From Flaccisagitta enflata (lineage: Eukaryota > Chaetognatha > Sagittoidea > Aphragmophora): 64,000 nucleotides of DNA. Shown here piece by piece: positions 35,728 to 46,339 of the stretch. The position numbers and the translations under genes were made by a program. The notes under the pieces are model-generated. The model was not told the origin of the DNA, made no database searches, and saw only the letters and a program-made list of their open reading frames with translations. Within the stretch, counting starts at the first letter, position 1. Every line of letters begins with the position of its first letter. The stretch lies in assembly GCA_965153355.1 (NCBI GenBank), contig OZ231127.1, forward strand, positions 60,326,001 through 60,390,000. Reading direction: 5' to 3'.

Positions 35728-36970
35728 GTGGTTCCATGTTTTCCCTCAAATCATTTTTCGCAATTTTCCCTTTTCCCTCCTTCGTTGGTGGCAAAAGTCA
35801 TCAAATAAGTGAGATGAGAGTTGTCAGTGATGCCATCCCTGTCAGTTGGGTTCTTCCCATCCAGAAACCAGCCGTTGTTGGCCCGTGAAATACCTGACTC
35901 AATCTTCCTCCCCTCTTCATTCTCTCTCCTCGGCAGAAAAGCTTAAAGTGATGGTGATGAAATGAGCGCGAATATCCTTCAACCATTAATTCTTAATACT
36001 TTCCCGTTTGAGTTTATGCCCTCATTTGCATTTCTAGTATGTTCGCGCGACGAAGCTAGTTGTGACTGTAATACCCCAAATATTTTGTAAAGAGGGCCAA
36101 GTAGAATGACAGCATGACATGGACACCTCAGTTGGCAGGGGCTGTAACAAAAGCGTTAATATTGGAGGAGTGCGGCTCCTAGGTTCACAAGGCCCTCTAT
36201 TTATTTTAGTTTGGGTATAGTGAGGGATATTATTCCACCTATCATATTGAGCTACTTTCCAATTTGGTTACATTTGAGATTTTGAATAACTTATTAGAAT
36301 GGTGCCAGTCTGGTAGAAGTAGCTTTGTTTGTTTAGGCGCAGCACTCTTCCAAAACTGATGCTGATGCTCAGATTTAGCTATATCAATTAGCAAGATAGC
36401 AATACATTCATTCAAACACTTTGTCTGTATGCCATAAAGAGTACTTGGGCCACAAACTCGCAGGGACAATTCACGGTTCTCTCACTAGTAAGTCATTAAA
36501 CCTATGTATGTTCCGTAATTTCACACCACATTGCCAGTACCCACGGCGGCCACAAACCTGCACTCGGGACATTGAACAAGTCATTAGCTCCACAGTAAAC
36601 CCGCTTTCTGCCGCGGCTTGAGTCCGAGAGATATCATCATTGTATCATGGTAGAATTTCATCTTTCATCGCTTTTGATGGGATATTATTTTACAGATGAA
36701 TTTAAGTCCCTTAGAGCCAAACGACATCAAAAGCCTTGTTTATTGATTTTACACTTATAATTTGTCTGTAATTCTTATTAAAGCTTTTAAGGCTTTAACA
36801 CTAAATGTATTTTCTGATTGGAATTGGCTGCAATTTTCTATAGTTTGTCATTGTAAATATAACCCTACCGATACTGCATTATGTAAATTAGCTTTAAAAT
36901 ATAAAAGTTATATTCTCCTTTTCCGTCGTCGTCACAATTTCTGCCCTTATCTTTTTCTCCTTTTGTTTTA
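35728..36970. other. no gene assigned
   Basis: A 64-codon open stretch on - (about 35757-35945) and a 75-codon one at 36242-36469 show no family match. AT-rich 36700-36970. Possibly degraded transposon sequence. Confidence 0.4.
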
Positions 36971-37165
36971 ATTAGTCACGCGCACGCGACTCTGTAACCT
37001 GCTTTGTCGGTTGGTCCGTCAGTCCGTTGGTCACACTTAGCTTTTTTGGTGGTTTTTGGCGGTTTTTACATTACCGTTCCTGCCCAAATGTTTGAGTAGC
37101 ATTTTTTATCGCTTCCCCTGCCCACCTGCGCGCGACTTTGGTGGCTATGTATCCGGCCTTGTTAA
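36971..37165 (-). mobile_element. hairpin-tailed repeat, AGTCGCGCGC variant
   Basis: On the - strand: AACAAGGCCGGATACATAGC head, 5' motif AGTCGCGCGC, GGTGGGCAGGGG, CATTTGGGCAGGAACGG, GACC core, CAAAGCAGGTTACAGAG, hairpin AGTCGCGTGCGCGTGACT. Right arm versus motif: nine of ten match. Confidence 0.75.
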
Positions 37166-37254
37166 GTTTCATTACGCTCTCATTTTAAGAAAATTCATAT
37201 CATTCCAGGCGACTTTTTTCTGTTATTTCAGCGGCATTGCTTGCTGCTGCAGTA

Positions 37255-37585
37255 TTATAGAATCAGAACCTCTGTGCGGTAATACAATAAACTTAACGTT
37301 CCATAGGATAGATGTTAGAACCTCTGTGCGTTGTTTCAATGTACTAACCGTTCCATATGATAGATGTCAGAAACCCTGTGCGTTTCAACAATATATTCAC
37401 CCTTCATATGATAGATATCAGAACCTGTGTGCGGTATAACAATGTAAATACCGCTTGCTATGGCTGATATCAGAATCTGTGTGCTTCATCACAATAAACT
37501 TACCGTCCGATATGATATAATATAACACACATTCTGTTAGCGGTACTTTACAATACACTTACCGTTCCATATGATAGATGTCTCT
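37255..37585 (-). repeat. minisatellite (~50-58 bp units) derived from an exon-intron junction
   Basis: Six imperfect units each contain, on the - strand, a GACATCTATCATATGGAACG-like block followed by a GTAAGT-like block and a CGCACAGAGGTT-like block. The highest-coordinate unit is the 3' end and donor of the candidate exon at 37563-37706. Confidence 0.75.
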
Positions 37586-37706
37586 GGTATCGACGGTTTT
37601 GTAGGCGGCGTTGGTGAGATACCCGATTTCGTGACAGGAAGTGGATCCTGTGGCCACGGCGCCCCCAAAGTTCCCAACGCCGTTCCGAAGGCTACTCAGT
37701 GGATCT
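37563..37706 (-). CDS. candidate exon, unknown gene
   Basis: Acceptor CTTTGTGCAG and donor GGAACG|GTAAGTG frame a 144-nt exon with one open phase (DPLSSLRNGVGNFGG... to GYLTNAAYKTVDTRDIYHME), starting after one base and leaving two. Codon choice is GC-rich and unlike the AT-rich surroundings. Tyr-containing YKTV and DIYHM are typical of cytoplasmic tails, but I recognise no family. No neighbouring exon of the same gene was found. Confidence 0.4.
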
Positions 37707-37764
37707 CTGCACAAAGAACCAAGGGCGTCAGGGGCAAAACTTTATGGCACGTTTCAGTCATTTG

Positions 37765-37870
37765 GTAACATTTTTAGATGCGTCCGATACGTCTCTGTAA
37801 GAGGGTCTGTCCGTCCGTCCGTCTGTCGGTCGGTCGGTCTGTCGGTCGGTCGGTCGGTCCGTTACGCCAG
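37765..37870 (-). mobile_element. hairpin-tailed repeat, 3' part, AGATGCGTCC subtype
   Basis: On -: (GACC)n core, ACCCTCTTACAGAG box, then a hairpin with arms near AGACGTAT and ACGCATCT followed by AAAAA. The head was not found. Confidence 0.55.
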
Positions 37871-38610
37871 TGCAAAAACATTTTTACCAGTAGATGACTG
37901 TCAATGCGAGTCTTTACAAAACCCAATGGACGATGCTGAGGTGCGTGTGTGGATGTGGATGCGTAACAATATTGTTTGCATTACATGACAGTAAACAAAG
38001 CAAAAACCATACAAAGAAACAATCACACCAACTAATTTCCAAGCAAACAAGTTAACGAAAAATCAACAAACAAACAAACAAACAAACTATAAAAAACGCT
38101 ATTAGAGACAAACTGTATCTTTATAAAAGTCATTTGATAATTCATACTGTAGTAAGAATTTGTCCTTCGTCAGTTTTCTCAACGCATACTTTCTCCCTTC
38201 TTTCAACTTGTTTTAAAAGTCAAACTGGTCAACTCTGAATTTCTCTTATCGTAAGAATTCACGTTGCCTCTCGTTTTGGCGGCCTTTTGTCCTTGTTTCT
38301 GCCTTTAATTCAATGCCGCCTAAGAACAACAATTGTTGCCGACAAAAATGTAATCTTTCTTTTTGTAATAACTATTTCTTTCTATTTTATGTTTTCTTGT
38401 TCAATTGAAATTTGAAATGATTCACTTACATTAAATCCTTCGTAAAGAAAAGAACTCTGGACTCTTTATTTCCTTTTGCCGTGAAAAAAGGGAAAACTGA
38501 AACTAAAACTCTGCGCAACTTTCTGTTGATAAGTTGTGAAACACTTCTCTACGATATAGAAAGTTTGGACATAACTTTCAAAGAATACTTATTTAAAAAA
38601 GAGATAAGAC
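37871..38610. other. no gene recognised
   Basis: AT-rich, with (AAAC)n near 38060-38090. Confidence 0.5.
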
Positions 38611-38611
38611 A

Positions 38612-38612
<1 letters not shown>

Positions 38613-38708
<96 letters not shown>
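38613..38708. repeat. (TC)n microsatellite
   Basis: About 48 perfect TC units. Confidence 0.98.
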
Positions 38709-38709
<1 letters not shown>

Positions 38710-39114
38710 AAGGTAAGAAAAGCAGTCTAAATAAAAAGGTGAAAAGAATTAAAAGATCATCAAATTTATTCTAATCAGCCTTTCCAATCAGCCTTCTTCA
38801 ATCAGCAATTCTGTCTTAAATCTAATTCTTCAATCTTCCTTGTCTGCCATCACTGCCAGCCGTCCCTTCTTTGATCCTCCAACTTTTCATTTCATTTTCA
38901 AGCAGACAACAGATGGATGTGGATTTGCTCACTGGAACATTGCGTTCAAAGACAAAACCAAAGAGGTGCGATTAAAGAAAAAGACAAAGACAAAGCCAAA
39001 GATTGGTGGGTCAATAAAAGAACAAAACAAAGCCAAAAGATTGGGTGCAAATTAAAAGAAAAAACAAAAGACAAAGCTAAAGCTGAGTGGTCATCTTAAA
39101 TTAAAGAACATTGC

Positions 39115-39345
39115 TGAAGTAGTCATCACCCCAGTTAAAAGAACATTTTGCTGGTGGTCATCTTTCAGTTAAAGAACAATTGCTGGTGATAATCTTTCGA
39201 TTAAAGAACAGTAGCTGGTGGTCATCTTTTGATTAAAGGGCTATTGTTTGTGTTCATCTTTCGATTAAAGAACATTTGCTGGTGGTCATCTTTCGATTAA
39301 AGAACATTTGCTGGAGGTCATCTTTTGCTTAAAGACTCAAGTTTC
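39115..39345 (+). repeat. ~33-bp tandem repeat in retroelement leader
   Basis: Six to seven units of GCTGGTGGTCATCTTTCGAT followed by TAAAGAACATTT. Confidence 0.85.
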
Positions 39346-39399
39346 ATCTGTCAGAGAGCTCCACAAGGGCCTGACTCAAGTCTCACCTATTGGAGAGCT

Positions 39400-39985
39400 C
39401 CACACGGGCCCGATAGTGATCACTCAGGAAAAATAGTCAGGCGGACTATAGTGATCAAATAAGGTCTAAAACTGACCAAAAATTATCTCACAGGAGTTGA
39501 GATAAAAAACAAGCCAGGCAGGCTTAATTTATGAATCTACAAAGGTTGAGATAAAAAACAAGCAAACTGAGCTTAATTAGAAAATCTCACAGGAGTGGAA
39601 TGATCAGCCAGGCAGCAAATGGGAGTAATCTCACAGGAGTTGAGATAAAAAACAAGCCAGGCGGGTTTAATTTGAAATCTCACAGGTGTTGAGATAAAAA
39701 ACAAGCCAGGGCAAACAGTAGGAAATCTCACAGGAGTGGAGATAAAAATCAATGAGTAGACAATTGAATATAAGGTCTTGAAATGACCAATTTTATCTCA
39801 CAGGGTTGAGATAAAAAACAATGAGCAGGCTAAATTGGGATATAGGTCTGCAAAAAACAGACTTAATTTTTATCTCACAGGGGTTATGAGATTAAAAATT
39901 AAACCAGGCAGAAGCTAAATTGAAAGGTCTGGAATTGACCAATCAATATCTCACAGGATTTGAGATCAACCAAAGATAATCCAAG
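39400..39985 (+). repeat. ~45-60-bp tandem repeat in retroelement leader
   Basis: About nine units centred on TCTCACAGGAGTTGAGATAA plus AAAACAAGCCAGGC. Each unit contains an inverted pair (ATCTCA...TGAGAT), so each can fold into a small stem-loop. Confidence 0.85.
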
Positions 39986-40056
39986 TTTGGATTTTGACAT
40001 TTGGAAAATTGCTCTCAAAATTGTTTTAACCATGGTTGACAACAATTGAATGTTAC

Positions 40057-41199
40057 ATGGACCGTAAACAGGCCCAAGAAATCTACGATGAATGGTCAAA
40101 AACTCTACCTGCCACGAGAATCCAACAATGGAATTATTTGGTTGATAACAGAAAAGCGCTTCAGAAAAAAGTTGTTGATTCAATCCAAAGATTGAAAAAC
40201 TTTTTGAAGCAAGATTCTCTGGAATTTGTGGTTCGTGCAAAAACTTCATTGTCAAATGAATATTTTGAAGTAGGAGATTGCATCAAAAGAGAGCAAGCAT
40301 TTTTACCTGAATCTGTAAGAGAAGCTTGTTCTACACTTCTTGGTGACTGGTCAACTGCTTCAATACGTGCCATTGCAGAGGCAGATAGATATGTTCATCG
40401 AGCTCAACAGAGTCTAAACAAAGACAAACCTAACCCTCTTCCTGTAAAGGAAGAGGAAGTGATTCAGTTATCTTCAACTGAAGAATCAGAATCTGAATCT
40501 GAATTCAAATCTGAAGAAGAAGAAATCAACGATAACCTCAATCCAACCCCTGAAAATCTTCACACCATGGATGCTATCACAAATTGTGAATCTAACCTTC
40601 CTCAGGCACAGAAAGACCTGTTGGAGACGAAAAAATTGGAAAGACGGTCAATTCATGGCCAGATTACAAAACTTGTCAACAAAATGACAAAAGACATCAA
40701 TGCAAATAATAAATTTGCAGTTGCCCGCTCTGTTGAGAGCTTATCTGAAACTCTCAAAGACTTGGAGAAAAAGGATAAAGAAATTTGAGCAATTTATGAT
40801 GATGATGCTATGGCTGCAGATATGGAGCTGGGAGAGCCTTGGACTGAAAAAGCATCAACAGCTATCACTGAAGCTGATGAATTTCTGGATTCACTAAACC
40901 CAGTCAACACACATCCATCTCCTACACCAGCCCCTGCTGCTCCAGCTACATCCCATCATGCAAAAACCCCCAAAATAGAGATCCCAAAGTTTTATGGGAA
41001 ATCTCCAGCTGAGTACCAAGCGTTTTGGAACTCATTTGAATCTCTCATTGACAAGCGCACTGATTTAGCAAATGTTGAAAAGCTCGCTGCAAAGGATGCT
41101 TGCATTAGTGAAAGCCAAGAAATTGGCAGATGGATACAACATAACCGATGTATATCAATTGTAACCACATTTCAAAAATTTCTCAAAGAAGACAACTGA
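40057..41199 (+). pseudogene. BEL/Pao-type gag, one in-frame TGA, 3'-truncated
   Basis: Read from ATG at 40057 (the frame is open from 40036 but there it begins TTG). The first 243 codons are alpha-helical and charged, with an acidic Glu/Ser tract near residues 145-165, and end at TGA (40786-40788). The same frame continues at once for 137 codons. That second part holds PKIEIPKFYGKSPAEYQAFW then NSFESLIDK, the DUF1759-like gag core of Pao/BEL elements, where IPKF.G...EY..FW is diagnostic. After about 41090 similarity fades and the frame stops at 41199. A lone stop with no frameshift points to recent decay or to suppression; truncation favours decay. Confidence 0.7.
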
Positions 41200-41205
41200 C
41201 CGACA

Positions 41206-41245
41206 TGGCAAGAAGTAGAGTCGCGTGTTTGCGACTAGACAGTGG
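41206..41245 (+). mobile_element. hairpin-tailed repeat, 3' end only
   Basis: GACCGACATGGCAAG then hairpin AGTCGCGTGTTTGCGACT. It abuts the truncated gag, so insertion or recombination here may have removed the rest of the retroelement. Confidence 0.6.
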
Positions 41246-41379
41246 GCGATATGCCTCATGGGTAAATGATTTTCAACTGTAAAACATTTACCGCTGTAAA
41301 ACCTTTACTGTGGTAAATTATTTACACGAGTAAATTCTGACGACAACAGCGACGAAGACGATTACAGTGACAAGAATCA

Positions 41380-41800
41380 GTCAATGACAACAACAAGAGC
41401 AACAACAACAACAACAACGTAACAACAACAACGTAACCACAACAACGTAACCACAACAACGTAACCACAACAACGTAACCACAACAACGTAACCACAACA
41501 ACGTAACCACAACAACGTAACCACGACAACAAGGATGACAACGACGACAACAACAACAACCATGACAACGACAACGACAACTATGTCGACAATGACGACA
41601 ATGACAACCATGACGACAACGCAAACAACAAGAACAACCACAACAACGGCAACAATGATGATGACGACTACAACAATAATGACAACAAACGACGATGAAA
41701 ACAATGACAACAACAATAACAATAGCAACAATAACAACGAGGACAACAATAACAACAATAACAAAAAACAACAATGACGACAACAACAATGACAATAACA
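41380..41800. repeat. 12-bp AACGTAACCACA minisatellite and (AAC/GAC)n tract
   Basis: About nine 12-bp units (41418-41530) followed by imperfect ACA/GAC triplets. The opposite-strand Val/Leu/Cys-rich frames are artefacts. Confidence 0.9.
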
Positions 41801-41961
41801 AACAATCATCAATGTTTTTTAAACTACTTCGATGTTCATTGCAATGCATGATGGCCAAGAGAGAGAAGCCTCCTGCTTGAGTGTCTCACCTGTTCAGGCC
41901 TTGTAAGGTACATGTTACACATTTATTACATGGGATAAAATCATGTCTCACCATCATTTTT

Positions 41962-42158
41962 CGTCGCGTGCACGCGACTCTACACCCTGCTTTGTCCGTC
42001 GATCGGTTAGTCGGTCGGTTGGTCCCCATTTCATTTTTTTGTCAATTTTATTTCTTTACGTCATTTTAAGTCATTTTAGGGTAAACTAGGTTATTCTAAG
42101 TCATTCTAAGTCAATCCGTAAGTCTCGCACGCGACTTATTGGAGTTGGTCTTGTTTTT
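41962..42158 (-). mobile_element. hairpin-tailed repeat, AGTCGCGTGC subtype
   Basis: On -: 5' motif AGTCGCGTGCGAG (about 42123-42135 on +), a degenerate middle containing GACTTAGAATGACTTAG repeats, GACC core, AAAGCAGGGTGTAGAG, hairpin AGTCGCGTGCACGCGACG. The right arm matches the motif. Confidence 0.6.
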
Positions 42159-42159
42159 T

Positions 42160-42340
42160 AACAAGGTCGCATACACAGCTACCCCAGTTGCGTGCGGGTG
42201 GGCAGGGGCCATATTTGAGGTCACCAGAGCATTTGGGCAGGAGCAGTACGGTCAAGGAAAAAAATACAAAGAAAAGTGAGACCAACCGACCGACGGACAT
42301 AGCGGGGTGTATACATAGTCGTGTAGAACGCGACTCAAAA
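42160..42340 (+). mobile_element. hairpin-tailed repeat, AGTCGCGTGC subtype
   Basis: Head AACAAGGTCGCATACACAGC, motif AGTTGCGTGC, GGTGGGCAGGGGCC, TTTGAGGTCACC, GACC core, AGCGGGGTGTATA, hairpin ending AACGCGACT, then CAAAA. Lies head to head with the preceding copy. Confidence 0.65.
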
Positions 42341-42653
42341 TGAGATTACTGCCCCTGCCCACCCACATTACTTCCCCTGCCCACCCGCAAGCGACTACTT
42401 ATCTCGAAGCCCGGAGTGATCTCGAAACTCCATAATTTACCACCTATCATTTTGAACGGAATGACATTCTCGAATAGGTGATCTCGAAACCCAGTCTACA
42501 ATGTATAATCTATTGAAACTTATTTCGATTCAATTCTTCCTTGAATTTGAAATCATACAAATACAAAGAAGTTTTAATTAATTCATTCATTTACCATTCA
42601 GATTTGAAGAAGATCACTCAACTGATTTATTCACCTCACTATTATATATATAT

Positions 42654-42735
42654 ATTCAATTTTCTTTCATCATAACACAGAAAATCCACGTCTCGCATCT
42701 TACGTCGTCGTGCGTTGTACCTGACTGTCGCAGTC
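42654..42735. repeat. 82-bp direct repeat, copy 1
   Basis: Identical in nearly all positions to 43190-43271: TATTCAATTTTCTTTCATCA through GTACCTGACTGTCGCAGT. Flanks differ. On + it looks like an acceptor (CATAACACAG) followed by an open CpG-rich stretch (KIHVSHLTSSCVVPDCR). Confidence 0.85.
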
Positions 42736-43189
42736 GGGTGTGTCAAAATTTAAAAAACTTTTTTGATCAGATCGTCATCATCAAGGAGTGTTGGACACTA
42801 ATTCTAAGGTACTTACCATTTTTGTTTTTCTTAATTTCATTCATCTTCTGTTTTTTTCAAATCTCCATTTAGCCCCTAATTTGTATATTGTAGTGCAGCT
42901 GATTTTGCACCGGGATTCTGGATCATAAGAATAAAAATCAGAACCCATTTCTTATCTTATTCTTTAATCTAAAAAGAATTGGTCAAAATATTTTACTTTT
43001 CATAAGAAGAAATAGTAAAAAAAAAAAACATAATTTTTAAAATGATATATCAGTCTCATTTTAAACAAAACTGGGTAAAGTCGCTAAAAGTATATATATT
43101 TTTGACAATCTTTATTCGCGCTAAAAAAACGGAAGATGATTGAAATTGAAAAAAATAAAAATGGTAAGTGTCTTGTAATTAGTGTCTTC

Positions 43190-43271
43190 ATATTCAATTT
43201 TCTTTCATCATAACACAGAAAATCCACGTCTCGCATCTTACGTCGTCGTGCGTTGTACCTGACTGTCGCAG
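43190..43271. repeat. 82-bp direct repeat, copy 2
   Basis: See copy 1 at 42654. In this copy the + strand frame stays open for 51 codons (to 43370), beyond the repeat and into MITE family 2. The spacer of about 455 bp is AT-rich. Confidence 0.85.
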
Positions 43272-43345
43272 TTTTGAGGAAACTAACGCGAGATTCGAGA
43301 GAGCCACTGAAGGCAAAATCGAGTCGTCCGATCACCAAAGATTAA

Positions 43346-43571
43346 GTTCGGGTGCAAACGAAGACAAAATTTGATTTTCAGTCTCAAAAAAAAAAAAAAA
43401 ATATTATATTTAGCTATCTTGATAAGTAAATCAAAAATCTTTTTTATTTTTGATTTATTTAAGAATATTAATTACCAAACAAAGTTTTTATTGTATGTTA
43501 TAAAAGACTTATGTTATTTTATTTAACAAGAAAATATTTTTCGAAAATGAGAGTAAAAGTTCAGAAAGTTG
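43346..43571. mobile_element. MITE family 2, copy B, left part
   Basis: Starts GTTCGGGTGCAAACGAAGAC after TTAA and follows copy A to about AGTAAAAGTTCAGAAAGTTG, where it is interrupted. The continuation is at 45185. Confidence 0.7.
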
Positions 43572-43678
43572 CCAGCAGAGGTTTTTGATTCCCCCCTGCC
43601 TTTTGATTTTCTTCCGCGCGATGCAACATGTGTTTCAAAATCTTCCCCATAAGGCAGTCAAACATTGTAGCTAAGGTT

Positions 43679-43867
43679 TAACAAGGCCGGATACACGGAT
43701 ACCCCAGTCGCGTCCGGGTGGGCAGGGGCCATAATTGAGGTCACCAGATCATTTGGGCAGGAGCAGTAAGGCCAAAAACCCAAAAAAAGTAAAGTGTGAC
43801 GGACCGACAGACCGACGGACGGACCGACAAAGCGGGGTGTAGAGTCGCGTAGCACGCGACTAAAAAG
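43679..43867 (+). mobile_element. hairpin-tailed repeat, AGTCGCGTGC subtype
   Basis: Complete: AACAAGGCCGGATACACGG, motif AGTCGCGTCC, GGTGGGCAGGGGCC, GAGGTCACCAGATCATTTGG, GCAGGAGCAGTAAGGCC, GACC/GACG core, AAGCGGGGTGTAGAG, hairpin AGTCGCGTAGCACGCGACT, AAAAA. Over 90% like the copy at 44318 by eye. Confidence 0.85.
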
Positions 43868-44317
43868 TGTTAAATTGTGTTTTTCAGTATTTATGATTTG
43901 ATATTTCCAAATGTTATATTTTCCCCCAATTTTTTTTTCTCTCTTTTTTTTCCTTTTGATTTTCTTCCCCATCCCCAAATCCTTTGATTTTTCTCCTCCC
44001 CCTATGGGGGAAGGGGAACTCCCCTATGGCTATATGGGGGAGGGGGAACTCAAGAATATACAGGCCAGGCCTCTAGATTCTGGGGCAGTGGGCAGCGCTT
44101 CTTGTCGGCAGACTCAAGAGAATCTCGGCAGGTCTAGGCAGAGGAAGAAGAAGAGGAGGAAGAGGAAGAAAAAGTAAAGAAAAAAAAAAGAAAGGAAAAA
44201 AAAGTTGGACAAAAGGCAAGCGGGCATGTTTGAGATTGAAGCTTGAATCTTGAAGAAGATAAACAAAAGAAAAAGAAAAGAAAAAGGTAGAAAAAGAGCA
44301 AAATGAAGGTAACAAGA

Positions 44318-44501
44318 AAACAAGGCCGGATACACGGATACCCCAGTCGCGTGCGGGTGGGCAGGGGCCATAATTGAGGTCACCAGATCATTTGGGCAGG
44401 AGCAGTAAGGCCAAAAACCCAAAAAAAGTAAGTCAGCGAGCGGACCGACGGACCGTGGACTACAAGCGGGGTGTAGAGTCGCGTAGCCACGCGACTAAAA
44501 A
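44318..44501 (+). mobile_element. hairpin-tailed repeat, AGTCGCGTGC subtype
   Basis: Same order as the copy at 43679, motif AGTCGCGTGC (44345-44354), hairpin AGTCGCGTAGCCACGCGACT (44477-44496) and AAAAAA. The two near-identical copies flank a G/C-poor, GGGGGAGGGGGAACTC-containing segment (43990-44060) and an A-rich tract. Confidence 0.85.
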
Positions 44502-44539
44502 AGAAAAGAATAAAATGCATGCTTTGGAGGGTATCGGCA

Positions 44540-44615
44540 CTTGGCAGAAGAAGAAAAAGAAAAAGAAAAAGAAAAAGAAAAAGAAAAAGAAAAAGAAAAA
44601 GAAAAAGAAAATAAA
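44540..44615. repeat. (GAAAAA)n microsatellite
   Basis: About eleven hexanucleotides. Confidence 0.95.
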
Positions 44616-44946
44616 AGGAAGCAAACAGAGAAAAACGAAAAAAGATGGAAAAGAATGAGACGAGAAGAAAGAAAGGAAAAGAAGAAGATCTCTTGCTCTT
44701 GTCATTAGAAGATGGAATGGTCCCAAAATTCAGCATGCTGATTAGCTTATTAAAGAAACGATTGATTCAATGCATGGAGTTGGAAAATAGAACTGCGTGC
44801 GAGCCTCAGCTGCCTCCAAAATGAGGATTCCACCTTTTTTCTTGACTGGATTTTTTTCTATAAACGACTTCTGTTACCAAACTATGAATGAGTGAATGGA
44901 ATTAGTAGAAGAAAAAAAAACAGTTTTTTTAGGCAAATAGTAGAAA

Positions 44947-45121
44947 ACAAGGCAATCCAGTCGCGGACGGTTGGGCAGAAGGAGTAATGCGAAAAACCGA
45001 TCGCAATTCAAAAAATAACCGGACAAAAGAATGGACGCGCCGCGCGGACAACGAAGCGGGCGCGGGCGATCCGGCCAACCTGGCTTAAAGGTGTAAATTG
45101 TCGCGTGTCCGCGACTAAAAA
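44947..45121 (+). mobile_element. hairpin-tailed repeat, AGTCGCGGAC hybrid subtype
   Basis: ACAAGGCAATCC head, motif AGTCGCGGAC, GGTTGGGCAG, degenerate core, hairpin TGTCGCGTGTCCGCGACT, AAAAA. The right arm is the exact reverse complement of the motif. This motif combines the CGCG of one subtype with the GGAC of the other, with both partner sites changed together. Confidence 0.75.
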
Positions 45122-45184
45122 GAACACTTCTTGCTGCGTTAACTCATGTTTTTTTCTTCAATTTGTAGTCAGGTATAAGAAAGA

Positions 45185-45430
45185 TAGATGATAACTCTGC
45201 TTCTGAATGCAAAATTTTGCATCTCTAAACACATGGTCCTCATCATATAGACTATAGGTCTTCAAAAGGCGCCATGTTTTTGAAAATGACAATTTTTGAA
45301 TCTCTATGCAAAATTTTAGTTTTACCTAAATGTCAAATTGTAAAAAAAGATTTTTCTTAAAAACTTTTTTTCTGACTGTTATCCCTATATTACAGTTAAT
45401 ATGGACACACGAATGGTTTTTAAGTTGTTT
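45185..45430. mobile_element. MITE family 2, copy B, right part
   Basis: CTCTGCTTCTGAATGCAAAA through CGCCATGTTTTTGAAAATGA matches copy A at 34040-34260. The right terminus is eroded. The left part is 1.6 kb away at 43346-43571. Confidence 0.7.
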
Positions 45431-46055
45431 AAACATAAACTAATTCAATAGATGAATTAGACATGATGAGATCAACACATGAAAATTTATTTACCGAAAA
45501 TTTTCGAGGCAGTTGATTATATTATGATTAGAAAGAAATAAGGCGTAGCAGTATAGATATGGAGCGAGAACAATGTAAAAGCTAATTCAAATGAGAGAGA
45601 CAAGAATGTTACTTCACACTAACATAACTGATTTATTTTCTCGATAATACACTAGTAACAATCATCTATTTGTCATAAAAAACCATGTCAAACCACTAAT
45701 AAAGTCACATCTATTGCCTTTGACCACTTTAAACATTAAATACTGAATGTATTTATAAATTACTATGTTAATCATCACGCGTTTGTCCACAATCTGCGTT
45801 AACTATTACTGCCGCAACGCAGATCTGCCGTGGACGAGCGAGTGGTGGCCAATGGTGCAAAATATTCGGAATTTAAAATAAACTGGGCGTTGGGGACCGT
45901 TGAGATCTACCGACCGACACGGCAAGGTGTAGAGTCGCGTGTCCGCAACTAAAAATGAGAAATGACACATGCTCTAAACGACGAATCCAATAGATCCTCT
46001 TCCAGTTTTACTGTTTAAAAGGAGTATTTCTTTTCATTGACTTAGAAGGAAAGTA
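45431..46055. other. no gene; AT-rich, with hairpin-tailed repeat 3' end at 45910-45957
   Basis: The tail reads GACCGACACGGCAAGGTGTA, GAGTCGCGTGTCCGCAACT, AAAAA. A decayed head may start near 45790. Confidence 0.5.
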
Positions 46056-46252
46056 GGGTTTTAGTCGTGTGCTACGCAACTCCACACCACGCTTTGTCGA
46101 TCCGTCTGTTGGTCCGTCCATCGACCACACTACTTCTTGGGGTTTTTGCGGTTTTTGGCCTCATTGCTCCTGCCCAAATGGTCAAGTGACCCCAAATACA
46201 GACCCTGCCCATCCGCACGTGACTGGGGTAGCCATGTATCCGGCCTTGTTTT
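46056..46252 (-). mobile_element. hairpin-tailed repeat, AGTCGCGTGC subtype
   Basis: On -: head AACAAGGCCGGATACATGGC, motif AGTCACGTGC, GGATGGGCAGGG, GGTCACTTGACCATTTGGGC, GACC core, AAAGCGTGGTGTGGAG, hairpin AGTTGCGTAGCACACGACT, AAAAC. Confidence 0.75.
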
Positions 46253-46339
46253 CATAAGAGAAAATGCCAATGCCGATGCCAATGCCGATTCTATTTTTCA
46301 GCCCCCCCTTCCTCCCCCTGATTGCGGACATTCTTAGAG

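Larger units (their letters stand above)
38770..41205 (+). mobile_element. BEL/Pao-like LTR element remnant (leader + gag)
   Basis: A leader with two tandem arrays (39115-39345 and 39400-39985) is followed by a gag-like frame (40057-41199). Protease, RT and integrase are absent and the frame ends at the tail of a hairpin-tailed repeat (41206-41243). LTRs could not be delimited; 38770-39100 has internally repeated CAATCAGCC-type sequence and may be LTR. Confidence 0.6.

Noticed and set aside
35757-35945. Open 64-codon stretch on - with protein-like composition (NNGWFLDGKNPTDRDG)
   Set aside because: No acceptor in the right phase and no family match; kept only as a possibility.
41322-41858. 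Cys/Val-rich 178-codon - strand ORF resembling a metal-binding protein
   Set aside because: Its composition follows entirely from the 12-bp and AAC repeats below it.
43084-43338. 84-codon - strand ORF over the 82-bp duplication
   Set aside because: Only one copy is open this far, no domain is visible, and the + strand reading is equally open.
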